DNA of 64,000 nucleotides, taken from NCBI RefSeq assembly GCF_014287675.1, contig NZ_JACOPQ010000003.1, positions 304,209 through 368,208 on the forward strand. The letters are read 5' to 3'. The DNA comes from Lawsonibacter faecis (GTDB lineage Bacteria > Bacillota > Clostridia > Oscillospirales > Oscillospiraceae). The notes beneath the pieces were generated by a model that was given only the letters and a program-made list of their open reading frames with translations, was not told the origin of the DNA and did no database searches. Both the position numbers and the translations under genes were made by a program. This document shows, one piece after another, positions 1-7,960 of the stretch (position 1 is its first letter; every line of letters starts with the position of its first letter).

Positions 1-821
1 TCGCGGATGGTCAGCAGCGTCCCCAGGGGGGAGCGGTCCAGGGAGAGAACCTCCAGCCGCTCAAAGTTCCGGCTCTGGCCCCACAGGAAGAATTTTTGTC
101 CCTGGGCCAGCCGCTCGCTCTTTACCAGATGGGCGGTGAGGGGGACACTCCACTTGACGGGCATCTCCGTCCCCTCGGCGGCGGGTCCGCCGCTTTCCTC
201 GCCCTCCGTCCAGGAGGGGGCCGCCCGCAGCTCCAGCGCCTCTCCCTCCACGGGCGGGCGGTCCAGCAGGAGCCGGGCCTCGCCGTACAGAGTTTGGGCG
301 TCGGTCAGGTACTGCTGGCCGCTGTCGTAGCGCCCGGCGGCGAGGCGCTCCTTCCCGGCGTACAGGGAGAACACGGGCGAGAGCCGCCTGGCCTGCCACA
401 GGTCGGGGGCCTTCGCCGAGATGGAGCCGTCCCGCTCGGACCATGCCTCCATCGGCGCGGCGGAGTTGACGGAGTAGAAGACGGTGCAGAACTTGCCGTC
501 CATGGCCACCCGGTCGATGGTGAGCACGTCGCCGTTCTCCGCCGTGGCAGTGAGATTCACCTCCCGCGCGTACTGCTCGTAGACCTCCGCCTGGCCCAGG
601 AGCCGGTACTCCTCCCTGCCCCGGAGGAAGTCGAACACGCCCAAGGAGTATGCCAGTGCAACCGTCGTCAGCAGCGCGGCGGCCAGAACGGCGGCCAGGA
701 CGGTTCGCCCCCGGGGGGGCCGGGGCCGGGCCGGGTCGTCCATGGTTCGCCAGAGCCGGTCCAACTGTGCCCGGGTGGGGCCAGCATGTGCCATCTCTCT
801 CCGGTAGTTCTGCTTAATCAT
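1..821 (-). CDS. DUF4179-like membrane anti-sigma partner (partial, 3' end outside window)
   Basis: The frame opens at an ATG at 821 that overlaps the last codons of the upstream ECF sigma gene by 8 bases and stays open to the window edge, so about 273 residues are visible and the C-terminus is missing. A basic N-terminal cytoplasmic stretch (residues 1-39) is followed by one hydrophobic segment at about 40-60 and then a long extracytoplasmic part. This layout and the tight coupling to a sigma gene are typical of the DUF4179 family, which are presumed anti-sigma factors in Firmicutes. No zinc-binding anti-sigma motif (HxxxCxxC) is seen. The role as sigma inhibitor is inferred from context. 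Confidence 0.7.
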   Translation of the reverse strand, partial: MIKQNYRREMAHAGPTRAQLDRLWRTMDDPARPRPPRGRTVLAAVLAAALLTTVALAYSLGVFDFLRGREEYRLLGQAEVYEQYAREVNLTATAENGDVLTIDRVAMDGKFCTVFYSVNSAAPMEAWSERDGSISAKAPDLWQARRLSPVFSLYAGKERLAAGRYDSGQQYLTDAQTLYGEARLLLDRPPVEGEALELRAAPSWTEGEESGGPAAEGTEMPVKWSVPLTAHLVKSERLAQGQKFFLWGQSRNFERLEVLSLDRSPLGTLLTIR

Positions 822-1296
822 CCTCATACGCCCCTTTCAGCCGCTCCTTCAGCATGGCGCGGGCGCGGTACAGGCGGGACTTTACCGTCTGCTCACTCTT
901 ACCCATGACCCGCGCCGTCTCCTTCACGCTCAGTTCCTCATAGTAGTAGAGGTGCACCGGCACCCGGTACTGGGGCGGGAGGGCCAGCACCGCCTCCAGG
1001 ACCCCGTATTCTTCCGGGCCGTCCCACGCCTCGCCGGGCAGATTTTCGTCCAGGGGCTGCGTCCGCCGCCGCCAAGGGGAGCGGTGCAGGCTGGCCGCGC
1101 AGTTCGCCGTCACCCGCAGCAGCCAGGCCCGGCAGTGCCCGTCGTCCCGGAACTCCGGCGCCGACCGCACCAGGCGGAGGAAGACCTCCTGCATCACGTC
1201 CTCGGCGTCGTCCCGGTTCCCGGTGCGGGCATAGGCCAGGCGGAATACCGATGGGGCGTGGGTCTCCACGATCCTTTTGAGCGCTTCCCGTTCCAA
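814..1296 (-). CDS. RNA polymerase sigma factor, ECF (sigma-70) family
   Basis: The product has 160 residues, the usual ECF length. Region 2 lies at about residues 10-75 and includes the core-binding stretch DDAEDVMQEVFLRL, and region 4 at about 100-155 has the helix-turn-helix SVKETARVMGKSEQTVKSRLYRAR. The start is a TTG at 1296 preceded by GAGGAGG about nine bases away. It would direct RNA polymerase to a small regulon in response to a surface signal relayed by the membrane partner encoded immediately downstream. An ECF-type promoter sequence sits just upstream, which suggests autoregulation. The signal and regulon cannot be read from the sequence. Confidence 0.92.
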   Translation of the reverse strand: MEREALKRIVETHAPSVFRLAYARTGNRDDAEDVMQEVFLRLVRSAPEFRDDGHCRAWLLRVTANCAASLHRSPWRRRTQPLDENLPGEAWDGPEEYGVLEAVLALPPQYRVPVHLYYYEELSVKETARVMGKSEQTVKSRLYRARAMLKERLKGAYEDD

Positions 1297-1320
1297 TGCC
1301 CCGCCTCCTCTCTTCTATAT

Positions 1321-1351
1321 CATACACGCTTTCGAGGAGGGATTGGTTTCA
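1321..1351 (-). promoter_or_regulatory. Candidate ECF-type autoregulatory promoter
   Basis: On the minus strand TGAAACC (1345-1351) is followed after 16 bases by CGTGTATG (1321-1328). This matches the TGAAAC-N16-CGT pattern of ECF promoters such as those of Bacillus sigma W. It lies about 25 bases upstream of the TTG start of the sigma gene, as expected for self-activation. Confidence 0.5.
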
Positions 1352-1424
1352 AAATAAAGAGACAAAGGGAAATTGATATGGATTGCCGAATGACGGAGGC
1401 GCGGGGCGGCACAGAGGCCGCCCT

Positions 1425-1916
1425 CTACGGTTGGGTCACGAGGTCGTGGGACACCTGCTTTATATAAACGCCAGTTTCTGTATCAAAGATAAAACCGCAT
1501 GAGAGCAAAAGGCCGCAAGAGGCTTTATTTTCCGGTTCCGGCTGTACGACGATTCGCTTGGCGTCGTCGTGATTCATAATCTTTTCTGTCAGGGCCATTA
1601 CAATTTCTTTTCCGAAGCCCCTGCGCAGGCAGTCTGTCTCCCCGATCATATAGTCAATGCTATAGGAACCGCCCAGCGCCGTATAGCCTTCCCAAAGCTC
1701 GTCGCTGTCCTCGCAGGCGTAGTATTGGCAAAAACCGACGGGCCGTCCCTCATGCTCCACCATGAAATGATGAAGCCAGCGGAAATCACTGTCCTGCTTT
1801 TCAGCCTCCTCTATCCAATCCTGCGGATCATGATACCACTTTGCAACGTGAGGTGTGTGCAGCCAGCTTTTGAATAGGGGCAGATCATCGGTTTTCATCT
1901 GTCTGAGAACAATCAC
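1425..1916 (-). CDS. GNAT family N-acetyltransferase, AAC(6')-like
   Basis: This is a complete GNAT-fold protein of about 163 residues. It has the N-terminal strand-helix (IVLRQMKTDDLPLF), a central GFCQYY strand, IDYMIGE, and the acetyl-CoA binding region around LRRGFGKEIV, followed by NKASCGLLLSCGF. These features resemble aminoglycoside 6'-N-acetyltransferase-type enzymes, but the substrate is unknown. The GTG at 1916 is preferred because a GGAGG lies ten bases upstream; an in-frame GTG at 1937 would place that ribosome binding site inside the gene. A decayed paralogue lies at 45723-46192. The divergent neighbour is a TetR regulator. Confidence 0.8.
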   Translation of the reverse strand: MIVLRQMKTDDLPLFKSWLHTPHVAKWYHDPQDWIEEAEKQDSDFRWLHHFMVEHEGRPVGFCQYYACEDSDELWEGYTALGGSYSIDYMIGETDCLRRGFGKEIVMALTEKIMNHDDAKRIVVQPEPENKASCGLLLSCGFIFDTETGVYIKQVSHDLVTQP

Positions 1917-1958
1917 ATCCAATACGCCTCCTAACACGAATTATAGTTCTTGTTTGTA

Positions 1959-1987
1959 TTGCGGCTACCCTCTTCGCGTAGTATACT
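1959..1987 (+). promoter_or_regulatory. Candidate sigma-A promoter of the tetR gene
   Basis: TTGCGG (1959-1964) and TATACT (1982-1987) are separated by 17 bases, 26 bases before the chosen ATG. The -10 lies inside the palindrome AGTATACT (1980-1987), which could also form part of a TetR operator in the divergent intergenic region. Confidence 0.5.
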
Positions 1988-2012
1988 GCTATTGAAAGGC
2001 GGTGGCTTTTTC

Positions 2013-2624
2013 ATGCCGGATATCAGAACACCTCAGCAGACCCGTTCAATTGAAAAGAAGGACAGGATCATCAAGGCAGGCTTTGAATTGTTCTGCGAAC
2101 AGGGCTATTATAGAACCACCACGACGCAGATTTGCCGAAGGGCCGGTATTTCAACCGGCGCTTTGTACAGCTATTTCAAGGATAAAAAGGACATCTTTAT
2201 TGCGGCTTTTACGGATTTTCTTGAGGGGGAGTATTTTAATAGGCTTCTTGCCGCCCTCAGCGATTTTAGCGAACAGTTCAGCATTGATTCATTTTTAGAT
2301 GAATGCGTCCATGTTTTAACCGAAATATACCTGAACTCCTATGCTGCCCTGACGGAATTGGCAAATATGCAATTAGAGGATCAGAAAATTATGGATAAGT
2401 TCAGCCGCTTTGAAGATATTTTTATGGCGGCAGTTGTGGACGCATTGGCGGCGCATAGCATTAAAACAGATAATCTGCCTGAAAAATACTATCTTGTTTA
2501 TATTTTAATAGAGACATTGGCGCAGGAAAAATTATTTCATAACCACAATACGGTTGATTATGAGACACTGAAAGCAGAAGCTTACCGCATTATCAAGGGT
2601 TATCTGTTACTGGAACAAGGCTGA
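2013..2624 (+). CDS. TetR/AcrR family transcriptional regulator
   Basis: The protein has 203 residues from the ATG at 2013, which is preceded by AAAGGCGG; the frame is open further upstream but without a ribosome binding site. The N-terminal TetR helix-turn-helix covers about residues 10-58, with TTTTQICRRAGISTGALYSYF as its core, and the rest is the all-helical ligand-binding domain. It is divergent from the GNAT acetyltransferase, which is a plausible target together with itself. Its base composition is clearly richer in A and T than the surrounding genes, which suggests acquisition by transfer. The ligand is unknown. Confidence 0.9.
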   Translation: MPDIRTPQQTRSIEKKDRIIKAGFELFCEQGYYRTTTTQICRRAGISTGALYSYFKDKKDIFIAAFTDFLEGEYFNRLLAALSDFSEQFSIDSFLDECVHVLTEIYLNSYAALTELANMQLEDQKIMDKFSRFEDIFMAAVVDALAAHSIKTDNLPEKYYLVYILIETLAQEKLFHNHNTVDYETLKAEAYRIIKGYLLLEQG

Positions 2625-2652
2625 ACTTTGTCCCAGGCCGGTCGGGTACAGC

Positions 2653-2688
2653 AAAGGCCGGGCGCTTCGTGATGAGCGCCCGGCCTTT
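2653..2688. terminator. Hairpin terminator between convergent tetR and rsfS
   Basis: A perfect 14-bp stem (AAAGGCCGGGCGCT and its complement) encloses an 8-base loop. It is A-rich on the left arm and T-rich on the right arm, so it could serve both convergent genes. Confidence 0.8.
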
Positions 2689-2761
2689 GTGTTAAAATCA
2701 ACTGGATTTTGCCTCAGCAAAACGCTTGTGACGCGCCACCTGGCGCGGATATCCGCAAAGC

Positions 2762-3121
2762 TTAGTTCTCCGTCAGCACACCGCTGAGGTCCACCGGCTT
2801 GGCGTCCCCCCAGAGGCGCTCCAGGTCGTAGAACTTGCGGGCCTCATCCATGAAGATATGGACCACCACGGATGAGAAGTCCAGCAGCACCCAGGTGCCG
2901 CCGCGGTGCCCCTCGATGTGGTGGGGCGGCTCGTCCAGGTCCTTCATGGCCTTCTCGCAGTACTCGGAGAGGGCCTTCACCTGGGTGGTGGAGGTGGCAG
3001 TGCAGATGACGAAATAGTCGGCCAGAGTGGTCAGGTCGGCGGTCTCCAGGACCTTGATATCAATGCCTTTTTTGCTGTCCAGCGTCTTGGCGATGGTCAG
3101 AGCGGTTTCTTTCGGCGTCAT
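2762..3121 (-). CDS. rsfS: Ribosome silencing factor RsfS
   Basis: RsfS (YbeB/Iojap family) binds ribosomal protein L14 and blocks joining of the ribosomal subunits when nutrients are scarce. The 119-residue product shows family hallmarks: KKGIDIKVLETADLTTLADYFVICTA near the N-terminus, the HHIEG segment and WVLLDFSSVVVHIF. The ATG at 3121 has GAAAGGGG upstream; an in-frame ATG at 3142 would swallow this site. It is the last gene of the nadD/yqeK-LCP-rsfS cluster, an order common in Clostridia, and lies 36 bases after the LCP gene. Confidence 0.95.
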   Translation of the reverse strand: MTPKETALTIAKTLDSKKGIDIKVLETADLTTLADYFVICTATSTTQVKALSEYCEKAMKDLDEPPHHIEGHRGGTWVLLDFSSVVVHIFMDEARKFYDLERLWGDAKPVDLSGVLTEN

Positions 3122-3157
3122 AGAAGCGAAAACCCCTTTCATGGGTCAATTTTTGAG

Positions 3158-4804
3158 TTACAGGCCCGGCGTAAAGACGGGTATTCCCTCCGGTATGCCG
3201 GGGTCCGGTTCGGGCGCGGGGGACGGGCTCTCCGCCGGGGGCTGGGATTCGCCGGGTGTGGGGGAAGGGCTCTCCTCCGGCGGCAGGCTCTCGCTGGGAG
3301 TGGGCTCCGGCGGCAAACTCTCGCTGGGGCTGGGGGCGGGGTTGTCGGACGGGGAGGCGGAGGGACTGGGCTGCGCGCTCGGAGAGGCGCTGGGCTGGTC
3401 CGACGGAGAGGCGCTGGGCGGCGCGGAGGGCGAATCGGACGGCGCGGGAGAAGCGGAAGGCTCCGTACTCTGGCTGGGCTCCGGGCTGGACGAGGGCTTG
3501 GAGGAGCCGCCGCCGCCCAAGATCCATTTATTATAGCCGGTGTCCTGAAGGACGCCGCCGGTACACCCCAGGGTGCCGTCCTTGTTGACGAACATGATGT
3601 CCAGCTCGCTCTTGCGCAGGTCCTCCTTATAGGGATTGAAGTGGGTGTTGACCACCTCCACCAGCTCATCCACGACGGGCACCACGTAGGACTGCCTTCC
3701 GTACTTTTTGGTGGGCACATACTTTCCCTCGTTGGGCATAGTGACGAAGGTGACGTTCTCCATGCTGAGGGCGCCGCCGCTGCCGAAGACGGCCTGCTGG
3801 GCGAAGTATGCCATATTGCCCACGGTGAGCTCGGTCGTCACGTTGTCGAAAAAGACCTGCGCCAGATTCTTGATGGTCTCCAGGCCCTTGATGGGCCCCT
3901 CGGCGGTGAGGCTGGACAGGCACTGCTCCAGCATGGCCTTCAGGAAGGACTGCTGGACCTTGATGCGGCCCAGGTCGCCGTCGGGGTAACCGGAGTTGAG
4001 GATATTGCCGTTGTCGTCGCTGTCGTGGCGGTAGCGCAGAAGCTGCATGGCCTGGCTGCCGTTGAGCTTCTGGTAGCCCTTCTGCAGGTCGATTTTGAAG
4101 TGCTGGGTGAGGTCGTTATAGTACATCCGGCGGGGCACGTCGAAGCTCACGCCCCCCACGGCGTCCACAATCTCTCCCACGGCCTCCCACTCCACCACAA
4201 AGGTGTAGTCGGGCTGGAAGCCCACCAGCTCCGCGATCTCGGCCTTGAGGGCGTCCATGCCGTCCTCGCCGCCGCCGTACATGTTATAGACAGAGTTGAT
4301 GCGCTTGATATCCCAGGAGACGTTGACCATGGTGTCCCGGGGGATGCTCATAACGGAGACCTTCTGGTTGGGGATGTCGTAGGAGCAGAGCATCATGGTG
4401 TCGGTGTTGCCGCCGCCGTAGGTGTCGCGTCCCACCAGGAGGAAGGTATAGAAGTCCTCCTTCCGGTCGCCCGAGGGCTCGTCCACCGGTTCTCCCGTGG
4501 GGTCCACGCTGGCGGTGGGGCTGACCGGCTCCTTGGTGGGCCGCCCGGTCTGCTGCACCTGCTCCGGCTTCTGGATAAAGACCGCCAGGAATATCCCCAC
4601 GGCCACGATGAGGCCCGCAAGGACCATGACGATGATGTAGCCCACAAAGAGGGCCTGCTGCTTGGGCGTGCGCTTCTTTTTCGGCTTTTTGGTCTTCGGG
4701 GGCTTGGCGCCGCCCGCCGCGCGGGGCTCCGTCTCCGCCGCGGGCGGCGTGGCGTCCTTCGCCAGCCGGGCGCCGCCCTTCTTTTTATTCTGATCTGGGT
4801 TCAT
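3158..4804 (-). CDS. LCP (LytR-CpsA-Psr) family cell-wall glycopolymer ligase with Pro/Ser tail
   Basis: LCP enzymes transfer anionic glycopolymers from lipid carriers to peptidoglycan. The product has a basic cytoplasmic N-terminus rich in Lys and Pro, a membrane helix at about residues 51-78 and an extracellular LCP domain from about 115 to 345. In the domain the phosphate-binding arginines are visible in VGRDT, MSIPRDT and RYRHDSDD. The last 120 residues or so are an extremely Pro/Ser-rich tail (repeats such as PSASPSDQPSASPS), probably a wall-spanning linker. It lies between nadD-yqeK and rsfS in one transcription direction. The exact glycopolymer is unknown. Confidence 0.93.
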   Translation of the reverse strand: MNPDQNKKKGGARLAKDATPPAAETEPRAAGGAKPPKTKKPKKKRTPKQQALFVGYIIVMVLAGLIVAVGIFLAVFIQKPEQVQQTGRPTKEPVSPTASVDPTGEPVDEPSGDRKEDFYTFLLVGRDTYGGGNTDTMMLCSYDIPNQKVSVMSIPRDTMVNVSWDIKRINSVYNMYGGGEDGMDALKAEIAELVGFQPDYTFVVEWEAVGEIVDAVGGVSFDVPRRMYYNDLTQHFKIDLQKGYQKLNGSQAMQLLRYRHDSDDNGNILNSGYPDGDLGRIKVQQSFLKAMLEQCLSSLTAEGPIKGLETIKNLAQVFFDNVTTELTVGNMAYFAQQAVFGSGGALSMENVTFVTMPNEGKYVPTKKYGRQSYVVPVVDELVEVVNTHFNPYKEDLRKSELDIMFVNKDGTLGCTGGVLQDTGYNKWILGGGGSSKPSSSPEPSQSTEPSASPAPSDSPSAPPSASPSDQPSASPSAQPSPSASPSDNPAPSPSESLPPEPTPSESLPPEESPSPTPGESQPPAESPSPAPEPDPGIPEGIPVFTPGL

Positions 4805-4888
4805 CCGGTCAGTTCCTTTCTCTCGCAGCGCAATCTGTCTCTATGGGACTGCGGCGGGGCACGCCCCGCCGCGCACAGCGCAGGCGTC

Positions 4889-6097
4889 TTATGCCCTGTG
4901 CGCCAGCAGCCAGTCTCTGGCCTCCAGCGTGTTGTGGTGGGGCGTCATCCCCCGGTCCTCCAGGTCCTCAATGCTCATCTCCAGGCCCAGCAGCACCGCG
5001 GCGTCCAAATCGGTCTCGGCCAGGCCGCGCAGCACCTCCACGCCGGGGAAGTCCCGGGTGGGCTCCATGTAGTCCGCCAGGTAGATCACTTTTTCCAGGG
5101 TGGACATATCCGCCTTTCCGGTAGTGTGCCAAAAAATGGCCCAATATATGTCGTCCCCCGCGCCGAAGACCTGCCTTGCAATGCAGGCCCCGGTCTTGGA
5201 GTGAAGGAGCTTGACGGCCTTTTGCTCCAGCTCATCCAGCTCCACGCCGTACTGCGCGCAGAGGGCCTTCTGCTCCTCCATGTCCAGATACTTGGTGCAG
5301 TCGTGGAGGATGGCCGCCCTCCGCGCCCGCTCCACGTCGGCCCCCCACCGCTCCGCCAGCCTTACGGCCGTCTCCTCGGTGCCGCGGATGTGGGGAATGC
5401 GCTTGGCGCGGATCATGCTGTAGGACGCGGCGCGCAGTTCCTCGTCGCTGAGGGTCGTGAGGTCCCGGTCCGCGCCGTAGAGTCCCTTGCGCAGGATATA
5501 CCCGTAGACCGTGGGCCAGAGATACCCGCTCCCCCGCCCCTCCGCCAGCAGCGAGCGCAGGCGAGTGGAGGAGATATCCGTAATCTGTGGAAGCTCAATC
5601 ACCCGGGTCCTGGCCCCGAAGGTACTGTTCAGGTGCGCGGCGTGGGCGGCCAGCGCTCCCGCGCTGTCGTCCTCACTCCGCGCGAAGGCGGCAATCCCCG
5701 CCAGGGCCATGATTTTCTCCGGCTCGTACCAGTGCTGGAGGGTGAAAAACATATCCGATCCCATCAGGAGCCAGAGCTCATCCCCGGGGTACTGGTCATG
5801 GAGTTCCGCCAGAGTGTCGCAGGTGTAGCTCCGACCCGCCCGGCGCAGCTCCAGGTCCAGGGCCGCCACGCAGTCGCGCCGGCGCAGGCGCTCCCCCAGG
5901 CCGTCCGCCATGAGCGCCGCCATGGCCAGCCTGTCGGGACCCTCAGCCCCGTGGGCGGGCAGCTCCTTATGGGGAGGCTGGGCAGCGGGGATGAAGAAGA
6001 GCCTGTCCAGTTCCAGCAATTCCACCGCCGCCTGGGCCGAGGACATATGCCCCAGGTGGGGCGGATTGAAGGTGCCGCCATAGATGCCGATTTTCAT
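4889..6097 (-). CDS. nadD: Nicotinate-nucleotide adenylyltransferase fused to YqeK-type HD hydrolase
   Basis: Residues 1 to about 205 form NadD, which adenylylates nicotinate mononucleotide to deamido-NAD. The nucleotide-binding motif GGTFNPPHLGH is at residues 7-17 and the ISSTRLR motif near 195. From about residue 225 to 402 there is an HD domain of the YqeK family, with RARRAAILHDCTK, LHSKTGA and KVIYLADYMEPTR; YqeK enzymes hydrolyse Ap4A symmetrically. In Bacillus the two are separate adjacent genes, so this is a fusion, seen in several Clostridia. The ATG at 6097 follows AAGGGGG. It heads the LCP and rsfS genes. Confidence 0.95.
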   Translation of the reverse strand: MKIGIYGGTFNPPHLGHMSSAQAAVELLELDRLFFIPAAQPPHKELPAHGAEGPDRLAMAALMADGLGERLRRRDCVAALDLELRRAGRSYTCDTLAELHDQYPGDELWLLMGSDMFFTLQHWYEPEKIMALAGIAAFARSEDDSAGALAAHAAHLNSTFGARTRVIELPQITDISSTRLRSLLAEGRGSGYLWPTVYGYILRKGLYGADRDLTTLSDEELRAASYSMIRAKRIPHIRGTEETAVRLAERWGADVERARRAAILHDCTKYLDMEEQKALCAQYGVELDELEQKAVKLLHSKTGACIARQVFGAGDDIYWAIFWHTTGKADMSTLEKVIYLADYMEPTRDFPGVEVLRGLAETDLDAAVLLGLEMSIEDLEDRGMTPHHNTLEARDWLLAHRA

Positions 6098-6205
6098 GAC
6101 AGAAGGCCCCCTTGTTAGAATGAAAAAGAAAAGGTAAAAGAAAAAAGCTCATATGTTCCGGCAGTTTTCCGCCATTGAAACTCCGTGTTTTTTCTCTCTT
6201 CTTTT

Positions 6206-6514
6206 TTATTTTTTCACCAGTACAATTTTGTCCTTCTTCTCTTTATTATGGCTTTGACGATACAGAACGAATTTTGTTCCGATGACCTGCACCACCTCGG
6301 CCCGGCACACCCTGGCAAGGGCCTCCGCCGCCTCCCGGGGGGAGTACTCGGAGTTCTCCAGCACCTTGCACTTGATAATCTCCCGGGCCTCCAGGGCGTC
6401 GTCCGCCTGCTTGATGAGGTTCTCGCCCAGCCCGTCCTTGCCCACGTGCACAATGGTGTCGATGCTGTTGGCAAGGCCCCGGAGCTGGGCGCGCTGCTTA
6501 CTTGTTAAGTCCAT
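6206..6514 (-). CDS. yhbY: YhbY family (CRM domain) ribosome-assembly RNA-binding protein
   Basis: The 102-residue product is a single CRM (CRS1-YhbY) domain. It carries LTSKQRAQLRGLANSI at the N-terminus, the central HVGKDGLGENLI loop that matches the conserved GxxG motif of the family, and GTKFVLYRQS near the end. YhbY associates with pre-50S ribosomal particles. The ATG at 6514 is preceded by AGGAG; upstream in-frame ATG codons have no ribosome binding site. It sits between rdgB and nadD in the same direction, and its extreme C-terminus is Lys-rich. Confidence 0.92.
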   Translation of the reverse strand: MDLTSKQRAQLRGLANSIDTIVHVGKDGLGENLIKQADDALEAREIIKCKVLENSEYSPREAAEALARVCRAEVVQVIGTKFVLYRQSHNKEKKDKIVLVKK

Positions 6515-6568
6515 AAATTCTCCTAAATTGTCCGTTATTTTCATGCCGGGCCATGACAAGTCATGGCT

Positions 6569-7162
6569 CTACAGGCTCGCCAAATATTTTGTCAGGTTCC
6601 CGGAAAAGGCCGCCAGGGCCGCGCCCCGGTGAGAGACGGCGTTCTTCTCCCCGCCGGTCAGCTCCGCGAAGGTCTTCTTGAGGGATGGGACGAAGAAGAC
6701 GGGGTCGTATCCAAAGCCGTCCTCCCCCTTGGGGGCGTAGGCCAGGGTACCCGGGCACTCTCCCCGGGCGGTGACAATGTCCCCGTTGGGGAAGCAACAG
6801 CAGATGGCCGATACAAACCTGCACCGCCGGTCCAGCTGGCCGCGCATATTGTCCAGAAGAAGCCGGTAACGGCCCGCATCGTCCAGCGCCGGACCGCCGT
6901 AACGGGCGGAGTAGACACCCGGCGCGCCGTTCAGGGCGTCCACCATGAGGCCGGAGTCGTCCGCAATGGAGGGGAGGCCCGTGGCCTCCATCACCGCCCT
7001 GGCCTTTAAAAGGGCGTTTTCCTCAAAGGTCGTCCCGGTCTCCTCCACATCCACATCCACGCCCACGTCGGATTCCAGGACCACCTCCACCCCCTGGGCG
7101 GAGAGGATATCCCGCATTTCTACCAGCTTATGGGCATTCTTGCTCGCCAATACCATTTTCAC
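6569..7162 (-). CDS. rdgB: RdgB/HAM1 family non-canonical purine NTP pyrophosphatase
   Basis: This enzyme hydrolyses dITP, dITP-like and XTP nucleotides to monophosphates and cleans the nucleotide pool. The 197-residue product begins with ASKNAHKLVEM, close to the family SxNxxK motif, followed by TFEENALLKAR, ADDSGLMVDALNGAPGVYSARY and GFGYDPVF, and ends with a SHRGAAL motif. The start is a GTG at 7162 with GGGAGG eight bases upstream. It lies four bases after rph, and the rph-rdgB pairing is common in Firmicutes, where the two are probably co-translated. Confidence 0.95.
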   Translation of the reverse strand: MKMVLASKNAHKLVEMRDILSAQGVEVVLESDVGVDVDVEETGTTFEENALLKARAVMEATGLPSIADDSGLMVDALNGAPGVYSARYGGPALDDAGRYRLLLDNMRGQLDRRCRFVSAICCCFPNGDIVTARGECPGTLAYAPKGEDGFGYDPVFFVPSLKKTFAELTGGEKNAVSHRGAALAAFSGNLTKYLASL

Positions 7163-7166
7163 GGCG

Positions 7167-7886
7167 TTAACCTCCCAGAGCGGCCCTTTGAATCTCCTGG
7201 ACCTCCTTGATGCCCTTGGCGCACAGGTCCACCAGCCGCCGCTGCTCGTCGATGGTAAAGCCCCGGCCCTCGCCGGTGCCCTGGAGTTCTATCAGCTCCC
7301 CCTCGCCGGTCATGACGCAGTTCAGGTCCACCATAGCGGCGGAGTCCTCCTCATAGCAGAGGTCCAGCATCAGCTCATTGTCCACAATGCCCGCCGAGAT
7401 GGCCGCCACGCAGGTCTTGAGGGGCATGGAGGCCAGTACGCCGTCCTCCACCAGCTTGTGCAGGGCGTAGCTCATGGCTACAAAGCCGCCTGTGACGCTG
7501 GCGGTGCGTGTGCCGCCGTCGCCCTGGAGAACATCGCAGTCCACGGTGATGGTCCGCTCGCCCAGCGCCTTCATATCCACCGCCGCCCGGAGGGCCCGCC
7601 CGATGAGGCGCTGAATCTCCGCGCTGCGGGGGGAGAGCTTCAGCTTTGCGATGTCCCGCTTGCTCCGCTCCCGGTTGGCCCGGGGCAGCATGGAGTACTC
7701 TGCGGTCACCCAGCCCTCCCCCTCGCCCACGTGGGGCGGGGTGCGCTCCTCCACGGAGGCGGTACAGAGCACGTGGGTATTGCCGCAGCGGATAAGGCAG
7801 GAGCCCTCGGCGAATTTGTTGATATTGGGGATAATCTCAATGGGACGCAGCTCGTCCAGGGCCCGTCCGTCTATTCTTGTTATCAT
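7167..7886 (-). CDS. rph: Ribonuclease PH
   Basis: RNase PH is a phosphorolytic 3'-to-5' exonuclease that trims tRNA and rRNA precursors and assembles as a hexamer. The 239-residue product has the complete family length. It contains the RNA-binding stretch PRANRERSKRDIAK, the phosphate-binding region GDGGTRTASVTGG and the later GLVDNELMLDLCYEED-type segment with acidic residues. The ATG at 7886 has GGAG six bases upstream. The next gene, rdgB, begins almost immediately after the stop. Confidence 0.96.
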   Translation of the reverse strand: MITRIDGRALDELRPIEIIPNINKFAEGSCLIRCGNTHVLCTASVEERTPPHVGEGEGWVTAEYSMLPRANRERSKRDIAKLKLSPRSAEIQRLIGRALRAAVDMKALGERTITVDCDVLQGDGGTRTASVTGGFVAMSYALHKLVEDGVLASMPLKTCVAAISAGIVDNELMLDLCYEEDSAAMVDLNCVMTGEGELIELQGTGEGRGFTIDEQRRLVDLCAKGIKEVQEIQRAALGG

Positions 7887-7960
7887 ACCATACTCCTAAA
7901 GCAGAAAGTGTAACAGAAATGTGAATATTTCTCAGCGAAGCCGGCGTCCGCCCTTTTCTC

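Noticed and set aside
1950..2012. An N-terminal extension of 21 residues for the TetR protein.
   Set aside because: The extension overlaps the promoter, and a ribosome binding site lies directly before the ATG at 2013.
2906..6118. Plus-strand open frame of 1070 codons opposite rsfS, the LCP gene and nadD.
   Set aside because: It is an antisense shadow of three well-supported genes, with low-complexity composition.
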